This document shows, piece after piece, positions 45,801-53,981 of a stretch of 64,000 bases of DNA (positions are counted from its first letter, which is position 1; the number at the start of each line of letters is the position of its first letter). Below the pieces are notes generated by a model. It was given only the letters and a program-made list of their open reading frames with translations. It did no database searches and was not told the origin of the DNA. Origin of the DNA: Archangium violaceum (lineage in GTDB: Bacteria; Myxococcota; Myxococcia; Myxococcales; Myxococcaceae); the NCBI RefSeq assembly GCF_016887565.1, contig NZ_CP069396.1, positions 2,383,001 through 2,447,000 on the forward strand. The letters are read 5' to 3'. The position numbers and the translations under genes are program-made.

Positions 45801-48157
45801 AGCTCCGTGCGCGCCTGGGCCAGCCGCACCTGGAAGGCCAGGGCGGGGTCCGTCTCCCAGGGGTCCGCGGGAATGAGCGCGAAGGCCGTCGCGAAGTAGG
45901 TGAGGGCGGGGCGCAGCGCGAGCGCGGCCTGGGCCTTCTTCCCCACCTCGGCGTTGAGCCGCGCGAGGTGGTGGCGCTCGGTGGGATCTTCCATGAGCGC
46001 CACCCCGGCGTTGAGCTGGCCCACCACCTCGAAGAGTGACTCGCGCGCCTGTTCCGGGGACAGGCTTTGGAGCAGCAGGCGGCCGATGCGCAGGTGCACC
46101 TCCTGGCGCTGCGCCTCGGAGCTGAGCGAATGGGCCGCCTGCTGGATGCGGTCATGCAGGAAGCGGTACGTCTCCGCTCCGGCGCGCCCCAGCAGGCCTT
46201 CACGCAGCGCGGGCTCGAGGCCCTGCTCCACCTTCTCCACCTCGGAGAGTCCCGAGAGGGTGCCCAACATCTGGAGCGAGAAGACGGCGCCCGCGCACGC
46301 CGCCAGCCGCAGCAGGTGCTGGGTGTCCGGGGGCAGCTGGCGCAGCTTGCCCACCATGAAGTCGATGATGTTCTCCGAGTAGTCCCGGGCGCGCACCCCT
46401 TCGGCATCCCACCGCCAGCCTCCTTCGGGCAGGCGCACGAGCAGACCCTCCTGATGGAGCGTCACCAGCAGTTGCAGCAGGAAGAAGGGGTTGCCTCCCG
46501 TCTTCTCGTGCACCAGCTCCGCCAGGGGGGCGACCTCCTCCCGGCCCGCTCCTGGGAGCGTCTCGCCCACCAACTGCTCCACGTGCTCCACGCGCAGCGG
46601 CTCCAGCCGGATGTCCGTGAGGCGCGTTCCCGCCTCGCTCGCCTTCTCCAATACCGCCATCAGTGGGTGCGTGGGGCCCACCTCGTTGTCCCGGTAGGCG
46701 CCGAGCCACAACACCGGGGGACTCTCCGGATGGGACACCATCTGCTCGAGCAGCCGCAGACTGGAGGGGTCCGCCCACTGCAAGTCATCCAGGAACGCCA
46801 CCGCCGGCTGCTCCTTCGTGGAGAACACCGACACGAACTGGCGCACCACCCGGAAGAAGCGCAGCTGCCCCTCGCTGGCGGGCAGCGCCTGGGGCATGGG
46901 TTGCCGGCCCACGAGTACTTCCAGTTGGGGCACCAGGTCCACGAGCACCTGGCCCTGGCCGTCCCAAGCTCGATTCACCTGCTCACGCCACCGGGCGAGT
47001 TCCTCCTCGCTCCCGGCGAGCAGTTGCTGCACCAGCCCGCGCAGGAGCTGGGCCAGGGTGGCGTAGGGGATGTCCCGCTGGAACTGGTCGAACTTGCCGC
47101 TCAGGAAGAACCCGCGCTGGCGCACCACCGGCTTGTACAACTCGTGCACCACCGCGGATTTGCCGATGCCCGAGTAGCCGCTGAGCAGCAGCAGCTCCGG
47201 CCGGCCCGTGCGCGTCACGCGCTCGAAGCCCTCGAGCAGGGAGGCCACCTGCGCCTCACGCCCATAGAGCCGTTGCGGCAGTTGGAAGCGCTGGGGCGTG
47301 TCCTGGGTCCCCAGGGGGAATACCTCCCGCACGCCCTGGCCGAGCGCCTCCCGGCAGCGCTCCAGGTCGGCCTTCAAACCCTCGGCGCTCTGGTAGCGCT
47401 CCTCGGCCACCTTGGCCAGCAGCTTCATCACGAGCGCGGACAAGGCCGACGGCACCTGGGGATTCAGCTCGTGGGGCGGCTTCGGGCGCTGCGCCAGGTG
47501 GGCGTGGAACCACTCGAGCGCGTCCTTGGCTTGAAAGGGCCTGCGCCCCGTGAGCAGCTCGTAGAAGGTGACGCCCAGCGAGTAGAAGTCCGTGCGGTAG
47601 TCCACCACGCGGTTCATCCGCCCGGTCTGCTCGGGCGACATGTACGCCAGCGTGCCCTCGATGAGATGCGCGGGCGCCGCCTCCAGGTGCTCCACCCGCT
47701 GGAGCGTGGCCACGCCGAAGTCGATGAGCCGCGCCTCGCCGGACGGCTCCAGGAGGATGTTGGAGGGCTTGATGTCCTTGTGGATGATGTCGCGGCAGTG
47801 GACCTCGGCCAGGGTGGACACCAGCGAGAGGGCCAGGCGCAAGAACCGGGAGACCTCCATCGGCTGGCCCGCGGTCTCGGACAGGGGCTCGCCCTGCACC
47901 CGCTCCAGCAGAAGCACGGGCCGCTCGTGAACGCGCTCATGGGCGTAGGGCCTGGCCACCCCACGCACGTCCCGCAGCCGCTGCAGGATGGCGAACTCCC
48001 GCCGGTAGCGCTCGTGCTCGCTGGCGCCGGGGGCGGGGGCCATCGGCGTCTTGAGGATGACGGGGACACCATCGGCCTCGCGCACCGCGTGGAACAGCAC
48101 GTTCGAGCCCGTGGCCCGGAGGGTGCCTAGGACTCTGTAACCTGGGATGTCCAACAT
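42836..48157 (-). CDS. Ser/Thr kinase - AAA/PknK ATPase - GAF - histidine kinase fusion
   Basis: 1773 residues. N-terminal kinase domain with HKDIKPSN, IDFGVAT and MSPEQTGRM (residues 8-275). Then an ATPase domain begins at LYGREAQ with Walker A SGYSGIGKSAV near residue 320 and Walker B VAFLDDLQWAD. A long helical TPR-like region follows, then a GAF domain (about 1320-1470), a coiled coil (RTELHRANDELERRVEERTR), and a histidine kinase core. The core has the phospho-accepting His in ASNVLHNVGNVLTS, N box LINLLSNAKHA, G1 VADDGVGI and G2 HGFGLHSS. This is a known myxobacterial/cyanobacterial fusion (trifunctional kinase). ATG 48157 starts directly at the domain. Its partner response regulator is not nearby. 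Confidence 0.92.
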   Translation of the reverse strand: MLDIPGYRVLGTLRATGSNVLFHAVREADGVPVILKTPMAPAPGASEHERYRREFAILQRLRDVRGVARPYAHERVHERPVLLLERVQGEPLSETAGQPMEVSRFLRLALSLVSTLAEVHCRDIIHKDIKPSNILLEPSGEARLIDFGVATLQRVEHLEAAPAHLIEGTLAYMSPEQTGRMNRVVDYRTDFYSLGVTFYELLTGRRPFQAKDALEWFHAHLAQRPKPPHELNPQVPSALSALVMKLLAKVAEERYQSAEGLKADLERCREALGQGVREVFPLGTQDTPQRFQLPQRLYGREAQVASLLEGFERVTRTGRPELLLLSGYSGIGKSAVVHELYKPVVRQRGFFLSGKFDQFQRDIPYATLAQLLRGLVQQLLAGSEEELARWREQVNRAWDGQGQVLVDLVPQLEVLVGRQPMPQALPASEGQLRFFRVVRQFVSVFSTKEQPAVAFLDDLQWADPSSLRLLEQMVSHPESPPVLWLGAYRDNEVGPTHPLMAVLEKASEAGTRLTDIRLEPLRVEHVEQLVGETLPGAGREEVAPLAELVHEKTGGNPFFLLQLLVTLHQEGLLVRLPEGGWRWDAEGVRARDYSENIIDFMVGKLRQLPPDTQHLLRLAACAGAVFSLQMLGTLSGLSEVEKVEQGLEPALREGLLGRAGAETYRFLHDRIQQAAHSLSSEAQRQEVHLRIGRLLLQSLSPEQARESLFEVVGQLNAGVALMEDPTERHHLARLNAEVGKKAQAALALRPALTYFATAFALIPADPWETDPALAFQVRLAQARTELMSGSPSEAQRQLEELRPRTRTRADTVALYLLTQDIHFATGAFLEGMSCLRECLELLGMPVPRQPTWEEAVAAHEEAWALLGQRPIESLLELPLMTDPDMKMAVVALFKLFPGAYSSDPNLLIIILSRIVSLTLRHGIVDAAVPGYTWFGVITGSFFKRYREGFAFARLALAFVERYHLSAYRGDVLLGMQFSSYWVQPLPRAQEMLLDGLRYALQVGDIAPATYCSVYLVTNRLAMGHALDEVHQESLVRDEFLRKTGFVDPQEALLVSQRYVQQLRGHSLSFSTLSGEGFDERACEARMTPERLGGTRCHYWIHKMQSRFMCGDYAEAREAADKTAGLLWSCFGTLNAREGHFYRALTLAACFEGATPEQQREWLVAIEHHHQQLAEWAELCPENFRALERLVFAERARLLGRSEDATRAYEQAIRSARENGATQYLGLASELAAKFWRTREAPIVAHAFAREARAAYQRWGARAKVQHLESQWPELTSTQSPQDTLTTSSTDSTHIDALTVVKAQQAVSGEIELERLVTALMRAAMENAGAQRGALLLPDGDALSVAALFQLSPEGALVASDEAGHHELPWTLLAYVRRTREHVLIGDASQPHAFSADAWLARGGARSVLCLPLMRQEQFSGALYLENDLATNAFSPARLALLGHLASQAAISIENARLYADVQRARTELHRANDELERRVEERTRELKQAQARLVDTAREVGMAEVASNVLHNVGNVLTSAVVNMEMMSKAVGALRVGRVGQTGALLLEHRGALADFLTEDPRGSQLPEYLVALGDELMREQTRLQEDMAVMNRHIEHIRAIVQVQQTYARNVLMTEECELSQLVDDALRIQMESLRRHGVTVHRELSEVPPVKVDKHKVLQILINLLSNAKHALDEVPEGRRNLWVRLTAVGNVARIQVADDGVGIAPELMDSLFVHGFTTRKDGHGFGLHSSALVAQMLKGRLTLESEGLGQGAVATLELPLTSEGSPRASS

Positions 48158-48531
48158 GAAGAAGAGCCCTCGTGGGCGAGTTTCGCTTCTCGGCGAAGCA
48201 GGGCGCGATACTCCCGAGCGTATGCCGTTCTCGGAGGGGCCCGGCGAGTGGAAGTGCTTCCACTCGTGGGTGCTTCTCGGGCGCATGCTCGTCGTGGTAC
48301 CGGGCACGGCGCCTCCGGGAAGAGACGGGACGCCTGGACATGGCGCCGAGTGACTTCACTCCCGTGGGAACGGCTCCGGCGCTCCAGTCGAAGACCTCGG
48401 GGCGCCGGAGTTGAATCATACACGGTAGCTTATCGATGACGGGCCTGCTTGTTTCAGGCGGTTTTCGATGGGGACGATAGGGTGTCGTCGTTCATCCGGC
48501 GCGCCACACGGGCGTCCCCGAGCGAACGGAG
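48158..48531. other. Intergenic region with hairpin at 48245-48266
   Basis: 374 bases ahead of the two divergent genes. It contains a perfect palindromic hairpin CGAGTGGAAG-TG-CTTCCACTCG (10-bp arms). An AT-richer stretch at 48410-48480 is a likely promoter area. Open frames here look like shadows; no gene is called. Confidence 0.5.
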
Positions 48532-48942
48532 ATGCGTTTGGAATCGAGAACAGGAGTGACCGCCCAGGAGTCCTGGTGGCGGCGCGTGGCCGTCGCCGGA
48601 GCATTCGGGGTACCCATGTTGTTGCTGGTGGAGATGGTCCTCAGAACCGGCGATGCCAGCCCGGGGTTTGTCGTGCCCAATGTGCTGTATTGGGTCGCCC
48701 CTCATGGAGTCGTCTTCCTGGCCCACAAGTTCGGGCCCTTCGTGCGAGGCACCTTCCTGACTCCTGCCCTGCTGGCGGTATCGGCGGTGCTGGTGGGCTT
48801 CTGGTGCTGGACCAGGTGGAGCGTACCGCCGCGAGAGGCCCCCATTGCCTGGTTGCTGTATCCGCTGGTCTGCGTGGCGGTGCTGTTCCTGGTGTGGATG
48901 GCCACGCTCATCCACGCGCATCATCGGAAGCTGTCTTCGTGA
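48532..48942 (+). CDS. Small four-helix membrane protein
   Basis: 136 residues with four predicted membrane helices (about 19-38, 48-66, 73-95 and 104-126). CGGAG lies just upstream of the ATG. The short C-terminus ends HAHHRKLSS, a His-rich tail in the cytosol by the positive-inside rule. Family not recognised. The stop codon is 6 bases ahead of repeat copy A. Confidence 0.6.
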   Translation: MRLESRTGVTAQESWWRRVAVAGAFGVPMLLLVEMVLRTGDASPGFVVPNVLYWVAPHGVVFLAHKFGPFVRGTFLTPALLAVSAVLVGFWCWTRWSVPPREAPIAWLLYPLVCVAVLFLVWMATLIHAHHRKLSS

Positions 48943-48947
48943 GCGCC

Positions 48948-49090
48948 GGGAAGGGTGTCAGACGATTTGGAGGAGAGGCGGCGGCGCGGTGGGGGCGGGG
49001 GGACTTCTCAGCACCCTTTCCGCCCTTCTCCTTCCCTCCACGTGTCGTTCCGGGTTGTGTCGCTCCAATTCTTTGACACCCTCTCGGGGC
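48948..49090 (+). repeat. Dispersed repeat copy A, carries the 3' end of a RayT gene
   Basis: Imperfect inverted ends: left GGGAAGGGTGTCAGACGATT (48948-48967) and right, read on the minus strand, GAGAGGGTGTCAAAGAATTG. The plus strand between them encodes ARWGRGDFSAPFPPFSFPP and ends in a TGA (49074-49076) within the right end. This is the C-terminus of a REP-associated tyrosine transposase. The same text recurs in copies B and C. Confidence 0.8.
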
Positions 49091-49154
49091 TTGGGGGAGC
49101 GCGCGCAGGGCACGGCGGCAGGGCGTGCGCGGTGGACAGACCGGGGCCGTCTCC

Positions 49155-49565
49155 CTAGTCAGCCGCAGCTGGTGCTTTGGTTCTGGATGCCAACAGCTCG
49201 CTCGCCGCACACGTCGGCAATGCATCGGGTTCGACACCATGACTGCGCAGGTAGGTCATGCCCCATTCGCGCAGCGTGAGCAGTACCGGCGCCAATGAGC
49301 GACCGAACGGCGTGAGTTCGTACTCGACCTTCGGCGGTACCTGCGGATAGACGCGGCGCACGATGACGCCGTCGTCCTCCAGCTCGCGCAGCTGCAGCGT
49401 GAGCATGCGTTGTGTGGCCTTGGGGATGCGCCGCGTGATTTCCATGAAGCGCAGCGTGCCACCCATCAGGTGGAACAGGATCAGGGGCTTCCACAGCCCG
49501 CCGATCACCGAGACCGTGGCTTCCACAGGACAACCGCTCTTGGGGTCATGGCGCTTGGTCCGCAT
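49155..49565 (-). CDS. HxlR-family transcriptional regulator
   Basis: 136 residues. The winged helix of the HxlR/DUF24 family is clear: CPVEATVSVIGGLWKPLILF, LRFMEITRRIPKATQRMLTLQ, and VEYELTPFGRSL. The Cys at about position 11 (KSGCPVEA) is at the redox-sensing position known from YodB/HypR-type members. The start MRTKRHDP has AAGGG upstream. It is divergent from the quinone-oxidoreductase gene with a 77-base shared AT-rich promoter region, a classical arrangement for quinone or aldehyde stress control. Confidence 0.9.
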   Translation of the reverse strand: MRTKRHDPKSGCPVEATVSVIGGLWKPLILFHLMGGTLRFMEITRRIPKATQRMLTLQLRELEDDGVIVRRVYPQVPPKVEYELTPFGRSLAPVLLTLREWGMTYLRSHGVEPDALPTCAASELLASRTKAPAAAD

Positions 49566-49642
49566 ACGTACACCCTTGATAGTAACCATCATTATTGTAC
49601 CTTCTTGTGGTTTTGTCAGTATTCGCCAGATTGTGGGCATCC

Positions 49643-50632
49643 ATGGGAGGCCCCATTCGCGCACTGCTGACAGAGAAGACTGAGGCCGGGCTGTCGACGA
49701 CCCTCACCGACCTCGATCCCGCCGAGCTCGGCGAAGGCGACGTCACCGTCCGGGTCGAATGGTCGACGGTGAACTACAAGGACGCGCTCGCGCTTTCAGG
49801 GCGCGGCGAGATCATCAAGACGCTGCCGCTGGTAGGCGGTATCGACCTCGCGGGCACCGTCGAGTCGTCGGATGACGCCCGGTTCGCGCCGGGCGACCGC
49901 GTGCTCGTCAACGGCTGGGACCTGAGCCAGACGCACCACGGCGGCTACGCCGAGAAGGCGCGCGTGCCGGCCAACTGGCTCGTACCCGTGCCCGACGCCT
50001 TCAGCACGCGCGATGCCATGGCGATCGGGACGGCCGGCTACAGCGCAATGCTGTGCGTACTCGCGCTCGAGCATTCCGGCCTGACACCCGATGACGGCGA
50101 TGTCCTCGTCACCGGTGCGAACGGCGGCGTCGGCTCCATCGCGATCGCACTGCTGTCGAAGCTCGGCTACCGGGTCGTCGCCTCCACCGGCCGCGTGTCG
50201 GAGGCGAAGCACCTTCGCGCGCTGGGCGCGGCGGACGTTATCGACCGCAATGACCTTGCGCGGCCCGGCCCGCCTCTGGGTCCGGAGCGCTGGGCCGGCG
50301 CGGTGGACGCCGTCGGCAGCCACACGCTCGCCAACGTTCTGGCGCAGACGCGCTATCGCGGCGTCGTGGCCGCCTGCGGACTCGCGCAGGGCCTGGACCT
50401 GCCGACGTCGATGGCGCCCTTCATCCTCCGCGGCATCACCCTGGCCGGTATCGATTCCGTGAGAGCGCCCCGCGATCTGCGGCTGGCGGCATGGGCACGC
50501 CTTGCGACGGATCTCGAGCTGCCCAAGCTGGCCGCCGCCACGCGGGAAATCGAACTCGCCGACGTCCCCGGCACCGTCGCGCACCTGCTGCGCGGTGAGG
50601 TCAGGGGGCGCCTGGTGGTGCGGATTCCCTGA
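49643..50632 (+). CDS. YhdH/AcuI-type NADPH quinone oxidoreductase (acrylyl-CoA reductase-like)
   Basis: 329 residues of the zinc-free medium-chain dehydrogenase family. Markers are ALLTEKTEAGLSTTLTDLD at the N-terminus, STVNYKDALALSGRG, DLAGTVESS, the NADP loop VTGANGGVGSIAI and a C-terminal GEVRGRLVVRIP. These match YhdH/AcuI proteins, which reduce acrylyl-CoA or activated alkenes. Codon choice is somewhat less G/C-extreme than in neighbours, and the whole cassette resembles beta/gammaproteobacterial operons, which hints at transfer. Probably regulated by the divergent HxlR. Confidence 0.9.
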   Translation: MGGPIRALLTEKTEAGLSTTLTDLDPAELGEGDVTVRVEWSTVNYKDALALSGRGEIIKTLPLVGGIDLAGTVESSDDARFAPGDRVLVNGWDLSQTHHGGYAEKARVPANWLVPVPDAFSTRDAMAIGTAGYSAMLCVLALEHSGLTPDDGDVLVTGANGGVGSIAIALLSKLGYRVVASTGRVSEAKHLRALGAADVIDRNDLARPGPPLGPERWAGAVDAVGSHTLANVLAQTRYRGVVAACGLAQGLDLPTSMAPFILRGITLAGIDSVRAPRDLRLAAWARLATDLELPKLAAATREIELADVPGTVAHLLRGEVRGRLVVRIP

Positions 50633-50740
50633 ACGGTCGAGTGGAACGCCGTCGGCGCAGGCCATCCCTCGATGCGCCGGCGATCGAACCGAATCGAGGG
50701 ACGCGTCACATCCGAAACACCAAAGCACTAGAGACAGCAC

Positions 50741-51634
50741 ATGACACAACTACAAGCAACGTCCTCTCTCTTCGATATCCAAGCGCATGGCCCCACGCTG
50801 GTGGTGCGCATCGACGGCGGTCCGCTGCAGCTCTTCAGCGCCGACGTGGCGCTGCAGCTCGAAGCGCTCGTGGATCGCGTGGACAAGGATCCCGATGTGC
50901 GTGCGGTGGTCTTCGCCAGCAAGCATCCGCAGCGGTTCATGAGCCATGCGGACGTGAAATGGCTGCAGCAAGGCGGCGCCGACTACGTCGCGCGCCAGCA
51001 GACGGGGGCGCCGCCGCCGGCACCTTCGGAGGGCTACGTTGGGCTCGACCGCCTGCACGCGATCTTCCTTCGCATGAACAGCATCGGCGTGGTGTTCGTC
51101 GCCGCACTCGAGGGCCAGGCGCTGGGGCTCGGCGCGGAGTTCGCATGGGCCTGCGACCTGCGGGTGATGGCCGACACGGACGCCTTCATCGGTCAGCCGG
51201 AAGTGCTGCTGGGAATCATGCCGGGCGGCGGCGGCAGCCAGCGCCTGACCCGGCTGGTCGGGTCACATCGCTCGCTCGTCGCGATCCTCGAAGGCAAGCC
51301 ATTCACGCCCGCGCAGGCACTGGAGTTCGGTGCGGTGGATGCGGTGGTGCCGAAGGCCGACGTCGTAGCGAGGGCCATCGAGCTCGCCCATCATCTGGGC
51401 AAGCGCGACAAGGCGGCCGTAGGCGCCATCAAGCGTGCGGTCTACTTCGGTGGCTCGCTACCGCTGCCAGACGGCATCAAGCTCGAAGCCAAGGAGTTCC
51501 TGACGCTCAACGTCTCCGCGAATGGTCAGAAGTTGATGCTCGCCTACCAGGGGAAGACAGCCGAGCTTGGGGAGCTTCCGCTCTACGCTCCTGGTGGCTA
51601 TGACGCCGCGCTACGGGCAGGGCAGGTCGTCTAA
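50741..51634 (+). CDS. Enoyl-CoA hydratase/isomerase family protein
   Basis: 297 residues of the crotonase fold. The oxyanion-hole segments are FMSHADVKWL (about residue 66) and EGQALGLGAEFAWACDLR (about 124). IGQPEVLLGIMPGGGGSQRL follows. The canonical catalytic Glu pair is incomplete by eye, so it may be an isomerase or hydrolase rather than a hydratase. It lies 108 bases after the AcuI-like gene in the same direction and probably shares its transcript. No ribosome-binding site stronger than AGAGAC is visible. Confidence 0.85.
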   Translation: MTQLQATSSLFDIQAHGPTLVVRIDGGPLQLFSADVALQLEALVDRVDKDPDVRAVVFASKHPQRFMSHADVKWLQQGGADYVARQQTGAPPPAPSEGYVGLDRLHAIFLRMNSIGVVFVAALEGQALGLGAEFAWACDLRVMADTDAFIGQPEVLLGIMPGGGGSQRLTRLVGSHRSLVAILEGKPFTPAQALEFGAVDAVVPKADVVARAIELAHHLGKRDKAAVGAIKRAVYFGGSLPLPDGIKLEAKEFLTLNVSANGQKLMLAYQGKTAELGELPLYAPGGYDAALRAGQVV

Positions 51635-51734
51635 GCCCCCGGACATAGATGTTGTACACCTCCGGCATGGAGCCGCTGGAGGTAGATGAGGAGGGGCGTG
51701 CGCGACTGAGGGAACTGGGCTGGGAAGGGTGTCT

Positions 51735-51796
51735 GGGAAGGGTGTCAGACGATTTGTAGGAGACGAGGTGGCGGAACGAGTCCTTTGACACCTTCC
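51735..51796 (+). repeat. Dispersed repeat copy D
   Basis: Left end GGGAAGGGTGTCAGACGATT (51735-51754), identical to copy A, and right end CCTTTGACACCTTCC (51782-51796). Only about 25 bases separate the ends, so no RayT coding remains. A partial extra left end (GGGAAGGGTGTC) begins at 51722. The rest of 51635-51920 shows nothing else. Confidence 0.7.
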
Positions 51797-51920
51797 CCGC
51801 CTACAGAGCCCTCCTTTGCTCCCCTGCTTAAATGAGGGGATGGCTCAGAATCTACTCAGGATTCACACAACCTGAGGGAGAGTCACGCAATCGGGGCATG
51901 CTCATAGCTTGGATGTGTCT

Positions 51921-52910
51921 CTAGAGTTTATTGGCGTCAAGGAATCCGAGCGTGGGCAATGTCGATCCTCGGTTGTCGAAAGCAAGGGATGCCTTCAACT
52001 CTCGACGAAGTGCTGCTCGCGACGCTGAGTCTGGTCGAAGAATGGCCACCAACTCTCCAACGAGTTCCAGGCCTGGGATGAGTGGATCCTTCGAGATTTC
52101 ATCCACCGACGCAGTCACCGACACATGCACACGATCTTCGGCGCTAGGGTGCTGAGGCTCATCGACAAGCTCAAACGTCATCATCGGATGATGCATTACC
52201 AGTCCGCGCCCCATCATGTCAGCGAGATCGAGTCCGATTGTGTATTTGAGCGAGCCGTCTAGCGAGAAATACGAAGCCAATCTCTGCAAGAAAAATGTCA
52301 TGCAGAGGGATAGAGTAAGCACGCTGCGTACGTGGATGTGCCCCTTGGTGATTGAGCGTGGGTCGCGCTCCCAGTGTGGCTCTCGATAGAGAAACCCGCC
52401 GTCCCTTTTGAAGGTCCAAAGATAATGTGGTTGCTCCTCCCTGTTAGTGGGGATTACGCCTGCCCACCCCGACGAGCCGAATCCATAAACAGGACCACCG
52501 TGCACGTCTACAAAAGGGAACCCGTGGTAATGTTCAGTGGGAGGGATCGCCAAGGATGGAAACGCCGCCGAGAATTTGGAACGGTCCAGTTGCAATGGCG
52601 TGTTGGGCACGGCCGAGATTTGACGCCAGGACTTGATAGGCTGCCCCGTTCGACCCCAGACTTGTGCAACATCATCCGTTAGCAGGCTCAAGTCCATCTT
52701 GGCTGAGTCACCTCCGAGCAGGCGAAGGATCAACTCTGCAGCGGGTCCTTCACATACAGATGCTCCTGTTTCCCAAGCGGAAATTACCGATTTGCCTCCA
52801 CGAACCCCAAGGCGATGAGCCAGTTGTTCTTGGGTGAGGCGGTGTTGTTGACGTAGGTCGCGGATCAGCGACCCGGGAAGCGCGTCACCAGGCTGGCGTT
52901 GTTTCGTCAT
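51921..52910 (-). CDS. XRE-family HTH protein with unknown C-terminal domain
   Basis: 329 residues. The N-terminal helix-turn-helix is LIRDLRQQHRLTQEQLAHRL followed by GVRGGKSVISAWETG (about 15-57). The remaining ~270 residues include FPFVDVHGGPVYGFGSSGW and LGFLDANKL; I do not recognise the fold. GC content is visibly lower than in the surrounding genes (more A/T in third positions), which suggests recent acquisition. ATG 52910 (MTKQRQPG) is preferred; MLNQPRV at 52961 is in frame but lacks a binding site. No partner gene is adjacent. A ligand-responsive regulator or a mobile-element/defence factor are both possible. Confidence 0.75.
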   Translation of the reverse strand: MTKQRQPGDALPGSLIRDLRQQHRLTQEQLAHRLGVRGGKSVISAWETGASVCEGPAAELILRLLGGDSAKMDLSLLTDDVAQVWGRTGQPIKSWRQISAVPNTPLQLDRSKFSAAFPSLAIPPTEHYHGFPFVDVHGGPVYGFGSSGWAGVIPTNREEQPHYLWTFKRDGGFLYREPHWERDPRSITKGHIHVRSVLTLSLCMTFFLQRLASYFSLDGSLKYTIGLDLADMMGRGLVMHHPMMTFELVDEPQHPSAEDRVHVSVTASVDEISKDPLIPGLELVGELVAILRPDSASRAALRRELKASLAFDNRGSTLPTLGFLDANKL

Positions 52911-53187
52911 CCAAGAATCCCCGATTTGTTCATCAGGACGAACTCGAGGTTGGTTTAACATGACTGAACGGGGGCGGCAAGAGGGTGTGGCCCCTGGCAG
53001 ACCGTCTATGACCGCTTCGTACACTAAAGCCAGGACGGCACTTGGCCGTCCGGAGAAGCCGCCGGTGCCGTCTCCGGAGCGTTCGAAGCGCCAGGTGTGG
53101 AGCGCATCATGGGTGTCCATGGAATCGACTAGGTGCCAGGGCAACCAGGTGGTGGTCTGGGCTGAGGCACGGGCGGGGATGACGAGC
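52911..53187. other. Intergenic stretch ahead of repeat copy B
   Basis: No gene seen. The minus-strand frame of the XRE gene stays open through this stretch to 53144, but without ribosome-binding sites or recognisable protein. It may be its upstream region or a decayed neighbour. Confidence 0.4.
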
Positions 53188-53321
53188 CCGAGAGGGTGTC
53201 AAAGAATTCGAGCGACGCGACCCGGCACGACACGCGGTGGGAAGGAGAAGGGTGGGAACGGGGGCTGAGAAGTCCCCCCACATCCATCGAGCCTCCGCCT
53301 CTCGGAACGCCACGACGAAGG
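53188..53321 (-). repeat. Dispersed repeat copy B, carries a frameshifted RayT 3' end
   Basis: Core GAGAGGGTGTCAAAGAATTC (53190-53209), then on the minus strand the reading ARWMWGDFSAPVP, homologous to the RayT C-terminus of copies A and C. One inserted base relative to copy A shifts the final codons. The repeat abuts the stop codon of the Uma2 gene. Confidence 0.75.
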
Positions 53322-53909
53322 TCAGGGTTCGGGCGCCGGAGTGGGCCTGGGCGCCCACAGCCCCCCCAGCTCGAGCGGCTCGGCATCGAAGGGCTCGGCG
53401 CGGATCACCTCCTCTCCTCCGTGTCGGGCCACGAGTTGCCATCCCCCCACCCCTCGCCGGTAGACCTCCAGCGTGTGCGCTCTCGGGTCCAGCAACCACG
53501 CGTGGCTCACCCCTTCTTGGTGGTAGAGGGAGAGCTTGCGCCCCCGGTCCAATGTGGCCGTGGAGGGCGACAGCACCTCGCAGACCCAGTCGGGCGCCAG
53601 GTCGAAGAACGGCTCATCTCGCTCGAACAACCCGGGCGCCCGCTCGTAGCGCCAGCCCGCCAGGTCCGGCACCAGCACCTGCCGGCCGAAGTGCAGCTCT
53701 GGCTCGTCCACGAGCCACCACCCTCCCGGCCCTCCCCGCCCGACACCGAAGCGGCTTCCGAGATCCACCCCGAGCACCGACGCCACCCACGTGTGCCATC
53801 TCGCCGGCCGGGGCAAGGCCCACAGCTCATCGTCGATGATTTCCCCCACCCACCCCGGCGGTAGCGCCTCGATGTCCTCATACGTGGCTGGACGCTTTCC
53901 CCTGCCCAT
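53322..53909 (-). CDS. Uma2-family (DUF820) restriction-endonuclease-fold protein
   Basis: 195 residues. The PD-(D/E)xK-like core is visible as VLVPDLAGWRYER (about 79-91) and WVCEVLSPSTATLDRGRKLSLY (about 108-129), with an N-terminal YEDIEALPPGWVGEIIDDEL. Uma2 proteins are numerous in multicellular bacteria; their targets are not known. The stop codon coincides with the edge of repeat copy B, so the extreme C-terminus may be altered. Same direction as the kinase-remnant gene 72 bases upstream. Confidence 0.88.
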   Translation of the reverse strand: MGRGKRPATYEDIEALPPGWVGEIIDDELWALPRPARWHTWVASVLGVDLGSRFGVGRGGPGGWWLVDEPELHFGRQVLVPDLAGWRYERAPGLFERDEPFFDLAPDWVCEVLSPSTATLDRGRKLSLYHQEGVSHAWLLDPRAHTLEVYRRGVGGWQLVARHGGEEVIRAEPFDAEPLELGGLWAPRPTPAPEP

Positions 53910-53981
53910 CTCCGCGCCTCCCGCTGGCCTTCATGCCAGACCTCCGCCATCATACAGAAGGGTCTGACATCAGAGGTAGGG

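Noticed and set aside
42965-48130. Two long plus-strand frames (1024 and 687 codons)
   Set aside because: Antisense to the trifunctional kinase gene; no motifs.
48948-49090. Copy A considered as an ordinary MITE
   Set aside because: It has inverted ends, but copies B and C show that the inside is the 3' coding end of a RayT gene, so a RayT-derived repeat fits better.
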